A stretch of DNA of 64,000 nucleotides from Chondrus crispus (GCF_000350225.1 NW_005179012.1:161885-225884), one strand, 5' to 3'. Shown: positions 18,123 to 30,240, numbered from the stretch's first letter. Made by a program: numbers and translations. Notes: a model not told the origin generated them from the sequence alone.

Positions 18123-19040
18123 CGAGTGATGGGCAACTTCCAGCCTTGGGCTCGACTGTGTAGAACGTTGTCTACATTGTCAGCGACTAACTTTTCGGGG
18201 TCCAGGACGTCAATACCCAGGAGGAGGGGTATCGACGCATCTAAAACGTCAGCGAATGCAACCCGATGTTGGATGCTTCAGCTGGAAGCTGAAGACTGTA
18301 GCGGATAGAGCCGATGGATACTTAAGGTAGCTTTGTTCTAGACGGTGTAGTTTGTAGACACAGAAGGTCAACATTCACATCAGCTTTAAGGTTCAGAAGG
18401 AACAACACAACGGCGGCAATGCCTCACCTATTAGCAGGCTCAACATGATGCTTTGACATCTCATGATGCTTTGACATCTTTGGCGCAAGCCTTGAGTCCT
18501 ACTGTTGCTAGAACATGGTCTTCTCGAAGTGTTCCACAACACTTACGAATGTAGAAACACTGTACTCGCCAAATAAAGGGTCAATTTATTTGGCGAGTAC
18601 AGTGTTTCTACATGGAATGCTGCAATTTTGCCGGTTTGGAAGGACCAGATCCAATCTGAATTCACGAAATGGAGGTTTTTGATTGGCTGAGGACAAAAGA
18701 GAGCGGACTTGTGCAGCATCATTTCCATTTGGAAACCGCCAATTGGCGTCCAGAAGGGTGCATCATGGACCTGTCATGCCACAGTTCCTTTGAGAGGCCA
18801 TTTTGTCTCACAAGCCCAAGCCCGCACATTCGATCCAACCTCCGCTTCCAGCGCTGAGCGATGCCTCAAAGAAGCAGCAAAACTATCCCGCAAGGCTGAG
18901 CTACACGCTCAATCTGTCGTTGCCGTACCTGCGAAAGCGCCGTTTACCAAAATGTACATCGATACCTCATCTCCACACATCTAGCCTTTCACGGGAAGTG
19001 GCCTCATCTAACCAATAACTTAATTCACAAAAAAACAGCA
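18123..19040. other. Non-coding stretch with one long hairpin
   Basis: Only short, unrelated open frames are present. Apart from the 18549-18613 hairpin nothing recognisable is seen. Confidence 0.4.
18549..18613. repeat. 29-bp perfect hairpin with 7-base loop
   Basis: The arms 18549-18577 and 18585-18613 are exact reverse complements (atgtagaaacactg... / ...cagtgtttctacat), separated by gggtcaa. A perfect stem of this length is unexpected by chance. It could be a small-RNA precursor, a palindromic MITE or a replication artefact. Confidence 0.9.
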
Positions 19041-19047
19041 ACACCGC

Positions 19048-20524
19048 TCATGACGACGTCTCCGAGTCTCGTCTCACCATCTCATTCCACATATCCTTCA
19101 GCGCCTCAACTGAGATCGTACTCGTTCCATCCACCCGTCCCTCCGGTCCATCTTCCAAGCTCCCATCCTCATTCAGCAAGCTCGAACTCGTCTCCCTCTC
19201 ACCTCCCAGCCACCGCACCGACAGCCTGTCGGGACCACCGCCCATCGACCCCTCCGCCCTCACACTCCATAGCTCCGTGCTGATAGACAACGACCTATCT
19301 CCGTCAGTTGCCCGCCGCCCGGTATCCTGTGACGAAATTGCAGCGGAGCTCGACGGCGCCTTTGTCGTCAGCGAGCTGCTCACCTGTGTAGTATCTGTCA
19401 TGGTCCCCTCTGCGATGACGGAATCTATCTCCGGCGCGGGCGCCGCGAAAGATCGATCGTCGTTTTCGTCGTAGCTGGATGCGTCCCCGCTATTACGTGG
19501 TTCCAGCTTTTCGAAAGAGCGAAGCTGAGTCTTCCGACTGCCCCGCAACGACGGTTCAGACCCCAGTCCGTCGCGACGGTCTTCTGTGAAGCGACCCGAT
19601 CCAGACTTGAAGTTGAAAGCCATATCCTTTGGCTCGTCGTCGTCCGAGCTTGAAGATAGACTGTAGTTCTCCGAAAAGTAGTCGATTCCCATTGAGCCTT
19701 GTCGCGCCAAATCGTCATCACTTATTGAATTCGCAGATCCGCCACGGCCAGAGATAACGCGTCCTATCCTGGTGTTCGACTATCCTGGTGTTCGACCTGT
19801 TGGCAAGCGCGGCTAGTGTCAGAGCAGGACCGGACCCGACTCTCGCAGCTGAAGATGGCTGAGTACTTGACTCGCCTGCGCTCGCAGCCGTGCTAGCTGC
19901 AATAGCTTTTCGAGTCACGAGTCGTAGTCGAGGAATCGGTGGTTCCGCTTCTGTCGATCTATTGCTTGAAGTTTTTGTGAGAGCGCCGGCAGAGAACTTT
20001 CTTCGCAGCGCTTCTAATACTTTTGGTCGTTTTGTAGTAGCAAGAGCTTGCAGAGCCGAAGAGTCAATGACAGTCTCCTCAGCGACGTGTTCGGACTCGG
20101 CATCGATTGACGCAAAGGCTGCCAGCAGCGTATCGGCCTTGGCAAAATTGGTACCGCCATCGCCACCTCCGCCTCCCAAAAGGGAAGATAACGCACCTTG
20201 GCCACCGCATGAAGAGCTTCTCGACAAGAGTCTACTCGAGTTTGTCCTCGTCAACGGGACTGTGCCCGGTTGGCTATTCAGGCCATCTCGTGAACCACTT
20301 GCTTCCGACAAGTTTCGGAGCGAAGTCCGAATCTCCAACTTCTTCCAAGCTGCTTCCAAGTTAGCCTCATCTCTCGCGTTCTTGAACGCCACACTATCCA
20401 AGCTCGGTTGCACGCTCTTGTCGCCACCTTCGAGCACGGCGTCATAACAGTGTTGCTCGACGTTACTTTCCTTTCCCAGCGGCGACACATCAAAGGGAAG
20501 CCCAGTCTCTGAACATAGCCTCAA
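19048..20524 (-). pseudogene. Ser-rich protein gene split by a 16-bp tandem duplication
   Basis: Two open frames (20524-19718 and 19710-19048) become one continuous frame of about 485 codons if one copy of a 16-bp tandem duplication (19764-19779 and 19780-19795) is ignored. Both halves are low-complexity Ser/Asp/Gly-rich and look disordered. A few more ordered blocks, such as NLEAAWKKLEIRTSLRN, may be helical. No domain is recognised. The upstream edge has no ATG and reads from a possible splice acceptor (cacag) near 20535, so an earlier exon is likely in 20546-20780. Whether the duplication is a real mutation or an assembly error cannot be told here. Confidence 0.6.
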
Positions 20525-20545
20525 AATCGTCTCTGTGCACTTGCC

Positions 20546-20780
20546 TCACGTCACTGCGTCAACAACCGCCCGCAGCGCCGACCAAGGTGGCGGACGCATC
20601 GCAAGCAGGACGTCTGTATGCAGATCGCGGCTTGTGCGATGAGGAGCTTGGCGACGACGAGGCGCAATGTTGGCGACGGGTAGGCCACTAAGGTTACCTC
20701 GATTGGGAACCGTATCCCCCTTATTATACCCAAGGGTACAGAATGATGTCGGAAGGCCCCTCTGCAGATTCCAGATCATT
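20546..20780 (-). other. Possible upstream exon of the Ser-rich gene, unresolved
   Basis: Two overlapping frames are open on the minus strand. One reads like a helical protein (TLRLVVAKLLIAQAA). It may be the exon before the Ser-rich gene, but no splice pair could be confirmed. Confidence 0.25.
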
Positions 20781-20952
20781 GTCGATGAGCTGATCTCATC
20801 TCAAGATGATCTCGATATCTGATCAGATAAGATCATCTCACGACTTATCTAAATGAATCATAACGCGATTCGATCACCCATGCCTCCAGTGCATCCGAGC
20901 TTAAGGTCCACTGCCTCCCCAACCCAGTCTTTCTTCATCACGCACCCCCGCC

Positions 20953-22692
20953 ATGCCGTCGTACCCTTATCCTCCCTCACCGTATTCCGCTGCATACTGG
21001 TCTCAATCTCAAGATCAAAATTACAGAATCAGTCTCCAGTTGCCCCCAACCCGCCCGCACGTTGTCTTTACCTATACGGGGCACACCAGTACGGACAACG
21101 TCTTCACTGACATCTTGCCAAACCGAACCTCTTTCGTCGCATGGGATTCTTTTGCCTCCGCTGTTCAACAAGCCAGGGATGACAATGCCGAACACAACAC
21201 TAATTTGTCGTCTGAAGAATTGCTACAGGTGATGGGCACATTCGTAGGCGCTCATGTAAACCTCACCGGGCAAGTGGAAATCACAGACGAGGCCTCTGTC
21301 TCCGGCCTCGTTTACGACGCCTATTGTTCCGTCGCAGCAATCCACCGACTTCTGGACAGCGCGAATACAAGACTTCGAACCGCCCATCGCGCAAAGTTAC
21401 CTTCCGCCTTGTTTCGTTTCGGCGGTTCCCCAACAATCGACTTCGTTTTCATGGTTTCGGACCTCCTCCTCGCTGATGTCCGGTCTCGCCATCGCCTCGT
21501 GGCCGTTGAAGTCAAAAGAGCCAGATTCCCGCTCACTGCCAGGGGTGTGGTACCCAACACCCCCGCCCATCTAGCTGAGCTACATAACACAGACTACAAA
21601 AGTGGCGCACCGGCGTGGTACATCAGAATGATGTCACAGGCTCTTACATATGCGATGCACACCAAGAACGGATGTGTTATCGTAACAAATCACAACCACG
21701 CCATGTTCATGAAGATTGAACCCACGCAGAACCACACCGATATATGGAAGCTCCAGGTGAAGGTTTCCAAACTCTACAAATGCAACGCTCCGGCCAGCTC
21801 CTTCCACGCTGTTCTGGCCATTCTACGAAAGAGCATTGCGGCCGAAGATATATCCTCCTCCTTGAAAGACGCTTTCAGACAGTTGCAAGGTCAACGTCTC
21901 CCCGCTCGGCGTACTCGTAGTCAGACCAGATCTGCCACATTGCCCCGGGGAAGGTCCCTGAGGTCTGCGAGCCGTCGTTCTGGTTCTGCCTCTTCCACGG
22001 CGCCTCCTGTCCGTACAGTACATGACGCAACTCCTCAGCCTCAACATGTCGACTCTGCTGCTGAAACCGTGCTCGCGTCGCTCTACCAGCCACAGCTCAT
22101 TCGCGAACTGATGGAAAGTTCTGACAACATCATCACGGCTGACGGACACTCAGCTGTCTTGCGTAGCCGGTACAATGAGCTGGACGTAGCCGTGAAGTAT
22201 TGGAACTGCGCCACGAGGCTTGGTCTACGGATGCTATTGAACGAGATTGACGTGTACGAGGAAGTGGTGTCGAAACACTCACACTTGCTGGGCACAGTGT
22301 TGCCTCGCCTCGTTGCTCTTTGGAAGCAGCCGCCGACAGACGCTGTGATTGTCTCAGAATACGTCGGGGAAGCTTTGACAAGGCGGACTGACAGTTCCGC
22401 AAAAACGGAACTACTCCTTGGAAGCAAAGTGTTGGATACTAATGACTGTCGCCTCCTTCAAGATGCCGCTTTCGAGGCGCTTGAAAAGCTTCACAGCACT
22501 GGGCTGCGGCATAGGGACGTGCACGAAAGGAACATCAGAGCAACGCGTGAGGTGGGTGAACGGGGTGATGTCATATGGAAGGTATGGTTCATTGACCTTG
22601 GCCTTGCTTCCCTTTCCGGAAACTTGGATGAAGCCGCACAAGATGAAGATGAGCTCTGGAGGGCCACGTACTACAGTGGTCCCGCGCTATAA
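20953..22692 (+). CDS. PD-(D/E)XK nuclease-like and protein kinase-like fusion protein
   Basis: An intact frame of 579 codons. The N-terminal half has the core of a PD-(D/E)XK nuclease fold: an upstream Glu region, D in TIDFVF (about residue 160), E-x-K in VAVEVKR (about 187-193), and a Q...Y helix in QALTYAM (about 228). A basic Ser/Arg-rich linker (about 315-355) follows. The C-terminal half is kinase-like: DVAVKYW (ATP-binding Lys), a Glu in LNEIDVYEE, HRDVHERN (catalytic loop) and FIDLGLASL (DFG position). It stops soon after the activation segment, so most of the C-lobe is missing, as in other minimal kinases. Nuclease-plus-kinase architectures are described for Crinkler-type and related eukaryotic effectors. 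That relation is my inference from architecture. Confidence 0.75.
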   Translation: MPSYPYPPSPYSAAYWSQSQDQNYRISLQLPPTRPHVVFTYTGHTSTDNVFTDILPNRTSFVAWDSFASAVQQARDDNAEHNTNLSSEELLQVMGTFVGAHVNLTGQVEITDEASVSGLVYDAYCSVAAIHRLLDSANTRLRTAHRAKLPSALFRFGGSPTIDFVFMVSDLLLADVRSRHRLVAVEVKRARFPLTARGVVPNTPAHLAELHNTDYKSGAPAWYIRMMSQALTYAMHTKNGCVIVTNHNHAMFMKIEPTQNHTDIWKLQVKVSKLYKCNAPASSFHAVLAILRKSIAAEDISSSLKDAFRQLQGQRLPARRTRSQTRSATLPRGRSLRSASRRSGSASSTAPPVRTVHDATPQPQHVDSAAETVLASLYQPQLIRELMESSDNIITADGHSAVLRSRYNELDVAVKYWNCATRLGLRMLLNEIDVYEEVVSKHSHLLGTVLPRLVALWKQPPTDAVIVSEYVGEALTRRTDSSAKTELLLGSKVLDTNDCRLLQDAAFEALEKLHSTGLRHRDVHERNIRATREVGERGDVIWKVWFIDLGLASLSGNLDEAAQDEDELWRATYYSGPAL

Positions 22693-22934
22693 AAACCACC
22701 CCGTGCATTCGTCCTTGGAGTGTTTCTTATCAAGGCGTGTCTCTCAAAGCGCCGGCCAATCATATCTTCATTCTTTAATTTTTTTCAAAAATAAAGAATG
22801 AATAGCGCTCGTACGCATTTTTGCTCCCAGATCTCATCCCTCGGACGAACCCCTGTGTCGCAGACCTCAGCGTGTCTCTTACCGAGGCGTGTTTAATAAA
22901 GATGGGTTTAATATCGCGGGACCACTGTACTCGG
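22668..22934. repeat. 15-bp inverted repeat around the 3' end of the nuclease-kinase gene
   Basis: The sequence tacagtggtcccgcg at the stop of the gene (about 22671-22685) recurs as its reverse complement near 22914-22928. Between them is another short inverted repeat, cattcttta/taaagaatg, carrying AATAAA near 22790, a plausible poly(A) signal. Confidence 0.6.
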
Positions 22935-24000
22935 GAAACGACGCGGAGTGACGAAAAGCTCGATCTCTGTAATGCACCGCTTTCCGATAACTACTGTAAG
23001 AACGAAACCTTGTTTTTGTCTCCTGCATAACTCCTTCGATGAAGCTGTCGACATCGACATCGACAGCTTCCTTAACTTTCCTTGCACATCCTTGTCTATC
23101 GTCCAGTGTGCTGCGCATGTAGCGCAAATAGACATGAAGCTGCCTTAGGGCTCAGTCAAACAAGCGGCAGAGAAATCTCACCAATTCACGGGCTTCACAA
23201 AGCGTAGCCCATTCTTGCCTGCGCGACTGTCCCGTCCTGATGGCCACAGTTGATCTTTTCTTTATCCACGTCTCCCCGTTAACTCGTGATAGGCCAGTAG
23301 CTCCGCAGCAAAGCATTTAGGGACCGAGCGCACACAATGGACCACAACTCTGCATTTTGGAGATGTTCACTTATCTTCAACCTCTTGGCACATGCTCTAG
23401 TCTTTTGTGGTCAGCCGATAAAAACCTTTTTTGAGGGTGTTGGAGTATTTGCTTTAGTCGTGTTCTTTGCAGGTAAATACCGCAATGTCATTACGAGACA
23501 AGTGCTTTCACTTCACATTTCATGATCAAACTCAAATCACAGGCTTGCAACGAAATTTCTTAGTTTTGTGTCATTTTTCAGGATTTCGCGAATGACCGGG
23601 CACATATTCGGACCTTGTGAGAAGCTACCAACACTAAGAATAATATAATCTCCTCCGCAGAAGCTTTTTTACGTGTTCATATATGTACAATCATAGTAAA
23701 GAAGGCCCGACGCCGAACTGATACCTTTCAAATACCGACTGCGGTAAGAGCAATCATCATGGTATCGCAGTTTGACTCTGTGTCCTATTTCGCTTTTGTC
23801 TCAAGTTCATTCTCGGTAGTAAAAGTGGCCCCGCCTCCGATAATACCCCTAGTAGCAACCCATTTCAGTGCTTTAATGGAGTTAGATTCGAACTCAGAGA
23901 GATCTGGCTCTCAGAAACCTATGCGGTTTGATTCCACAGTTGCGTTCGATATCGCGAAAAAGGATCTGGACGTGGTACGTTAAGAACGGCAAGCGATTCC
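22935..24000. other. Intergenic, no confident gene
   Basis: A near-palindrome, gaagctgtcga...tcgacagcttc, lies at 23040-23069. The open frame ending near 23983 could be an N-terminal piece of the following HEAT-repeat gene, but this is not supported by any motif. Confidence 0.35.
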
Positions 24001-25998
24001 ATGCGTTCTCTATTCAACTTTTCATCACAAAGCAATACTGACGAGAACTGTTTGCATACGCAGGAGGCTTCCCCAAACTGTGACATCCCGGAAATCGTGG
24101 CAGCGATTGAGAATGAGACCATGTCAATATTTCGCGGATGGCAGAGTTTTTGCGTTCTGGTTCTGAATCGCAACGCACAGTTATTCTTTTCGAGCTTGAG
24201 CACATGCTCGATATTTGCTTTGAAGAGACTATAAAATGCTTGCTTCCTGTTCTTTGTGATAGAATAGGTGACTGGTCCATCGAACTTCATATTTCTGCAG
24301 CCGAGGCTCTGGTCAATGTCATGCAAAAACCGATACTGAAGCGCATTTCAAAGCTTATATGCGAGGCAGCATTCCAAATCGTCACAAGATCAATGAGTAG
24401 TGACATCTTTGAAGCCTGGGGAGAGATACTGTTCGTTGTCCTGCCGAATGTTCAGTGGGACGGCAACTACGAAATTTCTTCTGTAATCGCTATTCTCGAT
24501 GACTTCACTTTGTCCTCAGACGAAATTTGCAGAAACCTCGTTGCTCGGGTACTAGGTTCTCTTTCAGCATGTTTGAGTATGGCTGAAATTGAGTCTTATG
24601 TGCTCAATCGGGCCTTGCATCTAGCAGATGACTCTGATACTGACGTTCGTGGAATTGTTGCAGAGTCATTGGCATTCATTGGAGATGTGGTGGATATTGA
24701 AGTGGTCGAAAACAGTATTTGGCCAAAGCTTCTCTGCTCGCTCAGATATCCTGACGCCAGAATACATGCCGCGACGCTAAGAACGATAACTCATATCATA
24801 GAAGCACACAGAGACAATTGTGAAACATCCCCGCTATTCAAAACGCTGCTACCCCCTGTTTTCATAACAGAATGCCGCTTTGCTCGTTGTGCAGCCGAAG
24901 AAGACCAAAGAATAGTTGACGATGATACTGATCTGCTCTTGGAAATCTTTTCAGAGGTTTTCGGTCCTCTTTTGTTCGCGACACACCGCTTCTTTGCAAA
25001 TGAGAACGAGAAAGCGCATGCATTTGAGGCATTCCCCGCAATGTCAACATGCAACGGCCAATAGTTCGCAGATATTGCGCCTTCAACTTACCAGGCGTCG
25101 CAAGAAGTCTTCGGGAAGGCTATACATCTGAGCTATAAGGGATTGTGGAGTTTTTGGCAAAGGATTCAGATCCTGAGACACGGTGGAATCTTGCGGCTGG
25201 AATCCACGAGACATGTCGAATTCTTATGGGAATCGGATCTGTCGATAACTTGTTTCAGACAGTGGTTTCCTTGCTCCAGGATAAGAATCCATTGGTCCGC
25301 ATGAACACATTGGAGCACTTTCACGAGCTTTTGTCATCTTTGTCAGATGAAAATGATGTTTCGTCCATGAGGAAGCTGAGGCCAGTGTTTCAGAACCCGA
25401 CATCGCTTTCAGAGGGAAAATGGAGGACGCAAGAATTACTTACCAAGCAACTTGAGAAAACCTCAAAGTTGGTACCCCTGATTGCTTACGAGAAGACGTG
25501 CTTCCATTGCTGAGTTCGATGGCGGAGGAAAGTACATACTTAGTCAGGAAAGCAGCCATGCCAGCTATAGCAACAACTCTAGGTTGTCTTCCAAGTCCTG
25601 GTGCAAGAGAATTGGTAATGAAGGAATTCATTTCTGATTGGGCTGAAGGAGGAGTCTATTGGATGAGGACTGCATTCATTCAGGGGTCCGCATCAGCGGG
25701 ACCTTTCAACGGCGTGGTCACGAGTGTATCATTTTCGGAGAACGAGGACTCAGTTCTTGTGTCGGGAGAAAAGTTCTGTTCAGTCGTCTGTGCACTGCAC
25801 TCATCTCGAAAGCGCAAGCATGGGGACGATGCAAAAGTGACCGGCTTTGAACCGTACGCATTGAGGGTTGGTGACTCAACACTTGTTTCATGTGTGATTG
25901 GTGCATCCAGGATTGCGGTTGTACGCAGGCGCTGGGATCTGGTGCAATACTCTTCCTCCTTGCCGGATGCAATTCCCAAGAAGCCGTTCGGAAGTTAA
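24001..25998 (+). pseudogene. HEAT-repeat phosphatase regulatory subunit (PPP4R1/PR65-like), broken
   Basis: Several adjacent frames join into one HEAT-repeat protein. Examples are ESQRTVILFELEHML, DWSIELHISAAEALV, DTDVRGIVAESLAFIGDV, the RRYCAFNLPGVA block and DPETRWNLAAGIHETCRI. These resemble the repeats of PP4 regulatory subunit 1 and PP2A scaffold A, which hold phosphatase catalytic subunits. The frame shifts near 24135, near 25030 (a C4 run) and near 25450, and TAA lies in frame at 25136-25138. The last roughly 100 codons no longer match the family. The 5' end is unclear. Several independent lesions make a pseudogene more likely than introns. Confidence 0.7.
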
Positions 25999-25999
25999 G

Positions 26000-26690
26000 A
26001 ATCATTTAAAGTGTTGTTAACAACATTAGGAACAAATTTTTTCGCCAAGTTGTTATATAGTACTACTCTTATTCTTCGTATCGTGTCATTTGACTCTGAA
26101 GAGTCAAAGCGGTTTCCAACGCACGGTTTCCACATTCAACGTCCCTTCGCGTTTTTGGAACACTTGAGTGATTGATACAGTATGTCATCTACCAATGTGC
26201 TGCAATCTGCAGGTTAAATTGCTCCACACCATCGTCTAAGATACTCTGAAAATATGAGAGGGCCGCTCAGGGACAGAGGAACAGAACAAAAGCTTTACTA
26301 TGGATCAAAGGTCGTGGTGAGCGTTGTCGTTGCTCAGTATCATGAGCTCTCCCCTTTTCTGCTACGGTGGAAGGGACGGGTGTACTAATTAAGTAAAAAG
26401 AGAACTTGGAGTGTTGGTGCCCAACAAAATCGTTGTGGGAGAGTGCATGTCATCCTGAGGTTGCATTTCGTGGGAGCGTGCGGGTCATCTACAAGTTGCA
26501 TTTCGTGTGAAGCTGCATTTCGTTTGCATTTGGATTGTTCTTAACTGTGTCAACAATCTATCACACATCACCCACAACTTTCATATTCCCGCCTTTTTTG
26601 AGAAGTTGTGCTATCCCAGTGAAGCTCTTGAGTCCCGTACCTGAGCTTGGTCCAGGCCCATCTGTATAGAACCATCGAAAAGCATTAACT
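26000..26690. other. Spacer with possible LTR of the decayed copia element
   Basis: It lies at the 3' side of the minus-strand copia remnant. In the sense direction a purine tract (aaaaaaggcggga) followed by ttgtgggtgatg could mark an LTR start near 26578. The second LTR is lost, so this cannot be checked internally. Confidence 0.3.
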
Positions 26691-26704
26691 GTAAGACAGG
26701 AGAG

Positions 26705-29262
26705 AGGGGACTATCTCTTTTTGTCAACGGATCGGCTAGGTTTGTGGACCCAGGTATCCATATGATTTGTCGGAGCTGCTTTGTATCATATTAGTAACGC
26801 AGCAGTTCAAGATCAGCCCGAATTGATTTGTCCTCGGGCACTCGACATGTCGATAGAGATGTAAACAGGTCTTTCGAGTCAACTAGAACTGTCAAGGGAA
26901 CGTGTCTTTCTAACAGTTTAGAAAATGTTTTTGAAATCAATTTCCCTTCATCCACGCCTTCACGAGCTGCAAGAACTTCACCGGAGGCAATTTACTTAAC
27001 AGGACGTTGTGAAACATGAGAATATCATTGAAGCGTTTGTATGATAGACCCGAATTTGTGAGGTCCGAACATGAGTCCTGCTATGAATCCTAGTTGAGCA
27101 TTCGTTGAGGGTTTGCCAGCATCAGCAAATACCACGACTGAAATCTTATGTTTCCCTTTCGCAGGTCTACGATACACGGAGTATGAACCCAGACTTTGAA
27201 CTGATTTTAAGAGTGAGCCTTGCTTGACCATATTTGTGACAGTCGGAAGTCCATCTGTTTGCTGAAGGTGACTTGCTGCAAAGCAGGAAAAGGGCTTACA
27301 CACATTCCTAGGAAACGCAGTGAGCCATTGACGGATTGGAAGTGAAACTTTTCAATCGAATTCAGATGAGATTCAGATTCTTTGCGGCGATATCTGGGAA
27401 GCACGTATGTGGAGATGTCATTTAGCTTCTGTTCTGAAGAAAGGTGAATTTCACCATTGTCTTGTTGGTCCACCTTGAGTCCGAAGAACAAAAAAGATCC
27501 AGGCATATGGACAACAGTACCCAACTTGTACCGAAGTGAGAGTTTTTTGACAAAATCGTGACGGTGTGTCTCGGATTCACCAACCAGAATATCATCTGTT
27601 ACTTCGGCAGCAATCAGGACGAGGTTTCTACTCGAGATCATATAGAATAGCTGTGGTATGTGCACGACGGAAGATAGTCCGAGATCGCCAAAAGTATGAT
27701 CTGAATGCCACTGCCACTTGGCATTTGCATTCACTAAACCGTATGTCGCAACATCTAGAAGCCAGTAGAAATCCTTTTGCGTGCACTGGCGTGGAGGGCG
27801 AACGTACACATCGCGTTGCGCTTTGCCAGACTGTAGAAATGCACCTTTGATATCTATTTTGCTCAGGTACCATTTCATTATCACTGATATCGAAAATACG
27901 ATTCGTAGGCCGAGAGGAGGACAGGATGCGGAGTCCGTCTTGAAATCGGCCTTTTCTCTGTCATGGTTACGATGGGGCGCAATGCCAGCCTTGCACAGCT
28001 GTGACCCATCATCCAGGGGCTTGATCTTGTACAAAACGTGACTAGATATGACGTTCGATTTAGTCGGATCGCTGGAGACAGGAATCATAGAGCAATGCTT
28101 GAGGTATTCTTGTTCTTCTGATTTATAAGCATTCAGGGTAATGTGGGAGGGGAGACCTTGTGCTTCATACAGCATGAACTCTTTTGATTTGAAGCGAGTG
28201 AAATATTTCTGAAGGTCGTCCTGTTCAGAGCTCGTGAGAACAGCACCGGGTATCACTTCAATTTCGTTTGTCGTAATTGCGTTGGACGAGCTTGGAAGTT
28301 GCATGGAGTGCGTCTTTTGTGCACATTCATCATGTGTTGTATGCGTGAAGTCTGCTACAGAGATTGGATCTTGAAGATAGCTGCTGGTTGCTTCTGCACT
28401 TGCGAGTTCAGATGCAAATTCCGGGGCGGGGTCAGTTTCGTCCAAAGGAGAGGATCGTGTAGGCTCATCTTCACATTCATCTTGTACTTCGGAGCAGTGC
28501 TGTTCAAGGGCTTCACCGATGAGATTTGAGCATTCATCAATTCCATCTTGAACTAATTGGGCGAGGGACTCTTTCTTTTGGGCAAAGCGTACGTCCTCGA
28601 CCGCAGCTTGCAATTTTCTGCTTTGTTTGCCAGCGACCGTCACAGTTTGGGAGTCTGGCTCATACTGTAGAGCAGGGAGAGGCAGGTTCCATTTTCCTCT
28701 TTTCTCGTGACCTATGCGTAGAAATACTTCTATCATGTCGCCCATTTGGATTTGCTTGTCTTTAATCGCTTTGGATCTGAGAATTTTGTTCAGTTTTCGT
28801 TTCGCCAGAAGCTCATCGTGTGCCACTCTAATTGAGAGAGGAAGCGGAACTGGTTTTGCCTGAGGTAGTATAGGACGTGTGTATCCTTTGGCTAGTTCGT
28901 TTGCAGATGTGACATCATTTCCATATAGATCATTGGAGATGGGAAAAGCGCTTTGAATAATGAGATGAGTATCTGTCTCCGGGTGTTCGTCTTGAATGCG
29001 AAGGAAGATGTCCCGTAAAACACGGTGTTTCGACTCAAGAACATTTTTGTTGTGACGTCGTGGCGGCACGGATCGGAAATTTACGCCGTGTTGCTTGAGA
29101 TAAAGCCTAAAGTCATTTTTGTCGAAAGCTTTATCACCAGCAATATGGGCAGGAGACCAAAAACGAGATATCCATTGAGCGTCAAGCACAGTTATAGCGT
29201 CTGTCATGTTCGGGGATTCGACCACGGATCCGGCTGAATATCGAGTGGCTGATGTATTGCAA
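26705..29262 (-). pseudogene. Truncated Ty1/copia element related to the 7-12 kb element
   Basis: 672 open codons carry integrase (SATRYSAG just upstream, WISRFWSP, PPRRHNKNVLES), RT (KIDIKGAFLQSG, TYGLVNANAKW, EVTDDILVG) and the start of RNase H. RNase H then continues in other frames to about 26705 (VVVFADAG and a region aligning with the VDSKDLF block of the 7-12 kb element). Gag, protease and the integrase zinc region are missing, because homology stops abruptly near 29262. It is a sister of the 7-12 kb element, but between integrase and RT it has an acidic spacer and no Tudor-like domain. Confidence 0.88.
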
Positions 29263-30240
29263 TGTGCCTGTCAGGCCGGAACCAGGGTCCAACGGTCCAG
29301 CGACAACACAACCAACAAACAACAACCAACAAGAGTTGCCGACGGCACAGCCCTACGGAGTGTCCGATTCTCCCTTTCCCTTTAAGTGGGTTTGCGGCCC
29401 ACAGTAGCTCGAGTCCCTGACAGGGGGGGCAAAAGGAAGAGGCCCGCGCCGGGACGGATGGTGGTAGAGTCTTGTACAGGCAGTTGCTCGGCGAGTTCGG
29501 GGCGGTAATTAGGAAGCCGGGCCCGATGGGTCGTAAATCCAATGCTCGCGAAGCGCCTGTTACACCTTATACCCTTGATAAGGTCTTCGACGCGGGCGTC
29601 GCAACGCAGCCCGACTGGAATTAGCAAACACTTAGCAGCGCTACACCTCCGTACTTCCCGATGGCAAGGTACCGACACCGGAACGGTCGCAACCGGCATC
29701 CGATGGAACCAACACTGTCCTGTTTACACAACAGGACCTTCGAGGGAAACGTCGTTGCAACAGCCTCCGTCGGTGAACGTAAACAAGTAGCAGCGCTACA
29801 CCCCCGTGTCTCCCGATGGCCAAGACACCTACACCGGTCCGATCGCAACCAAAGCCGATGGCACCAACAACAAACAAAAGAACCAACACAAGAGCCCGAT
29901 GACTCAAGTCTACACAATGCGGATCGCAATCAGGCACTGTGGAACCAACACAAGATAAGGGAATAGAAATAGAAAAGGATAGGTGAAATAAAGGAAAAGG
30001 AAAGGGAACCCCCGAGCGCAAAGGATAACGTAATCTGTGGTAAAAGGGAGCGTCTTGGGAAAGACGGACTTCGACCAAGGCGATATTCAACTTTGGCAAC
30101 TCGGGTTACCTTTACTGACTTGGTGGTCAGAGGGCTAAGGTATATAATGCCCCGCCAGAGCCACTACAGTAGCTCGCGGCGCTAGATCCTAAATCTAATC
30201 TAATGTCAGCAAAATTAATGCTAACTAATTAACTAAATAA
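29263..30240. repeat. Non-coding stretch with an imperfect tandem repeat of about 160 bp
   Basis: The segments 29626-29705 and 29785-29865 share blocks such as agcagcgctacac, cccgatggc and gatcgcaacc/ggtcgcaacc. The sequence starts exactly where the copia remnant is cut, so it may be part of whatever interrupted it. No coding sequence is recognised. Confidence 0.5.
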
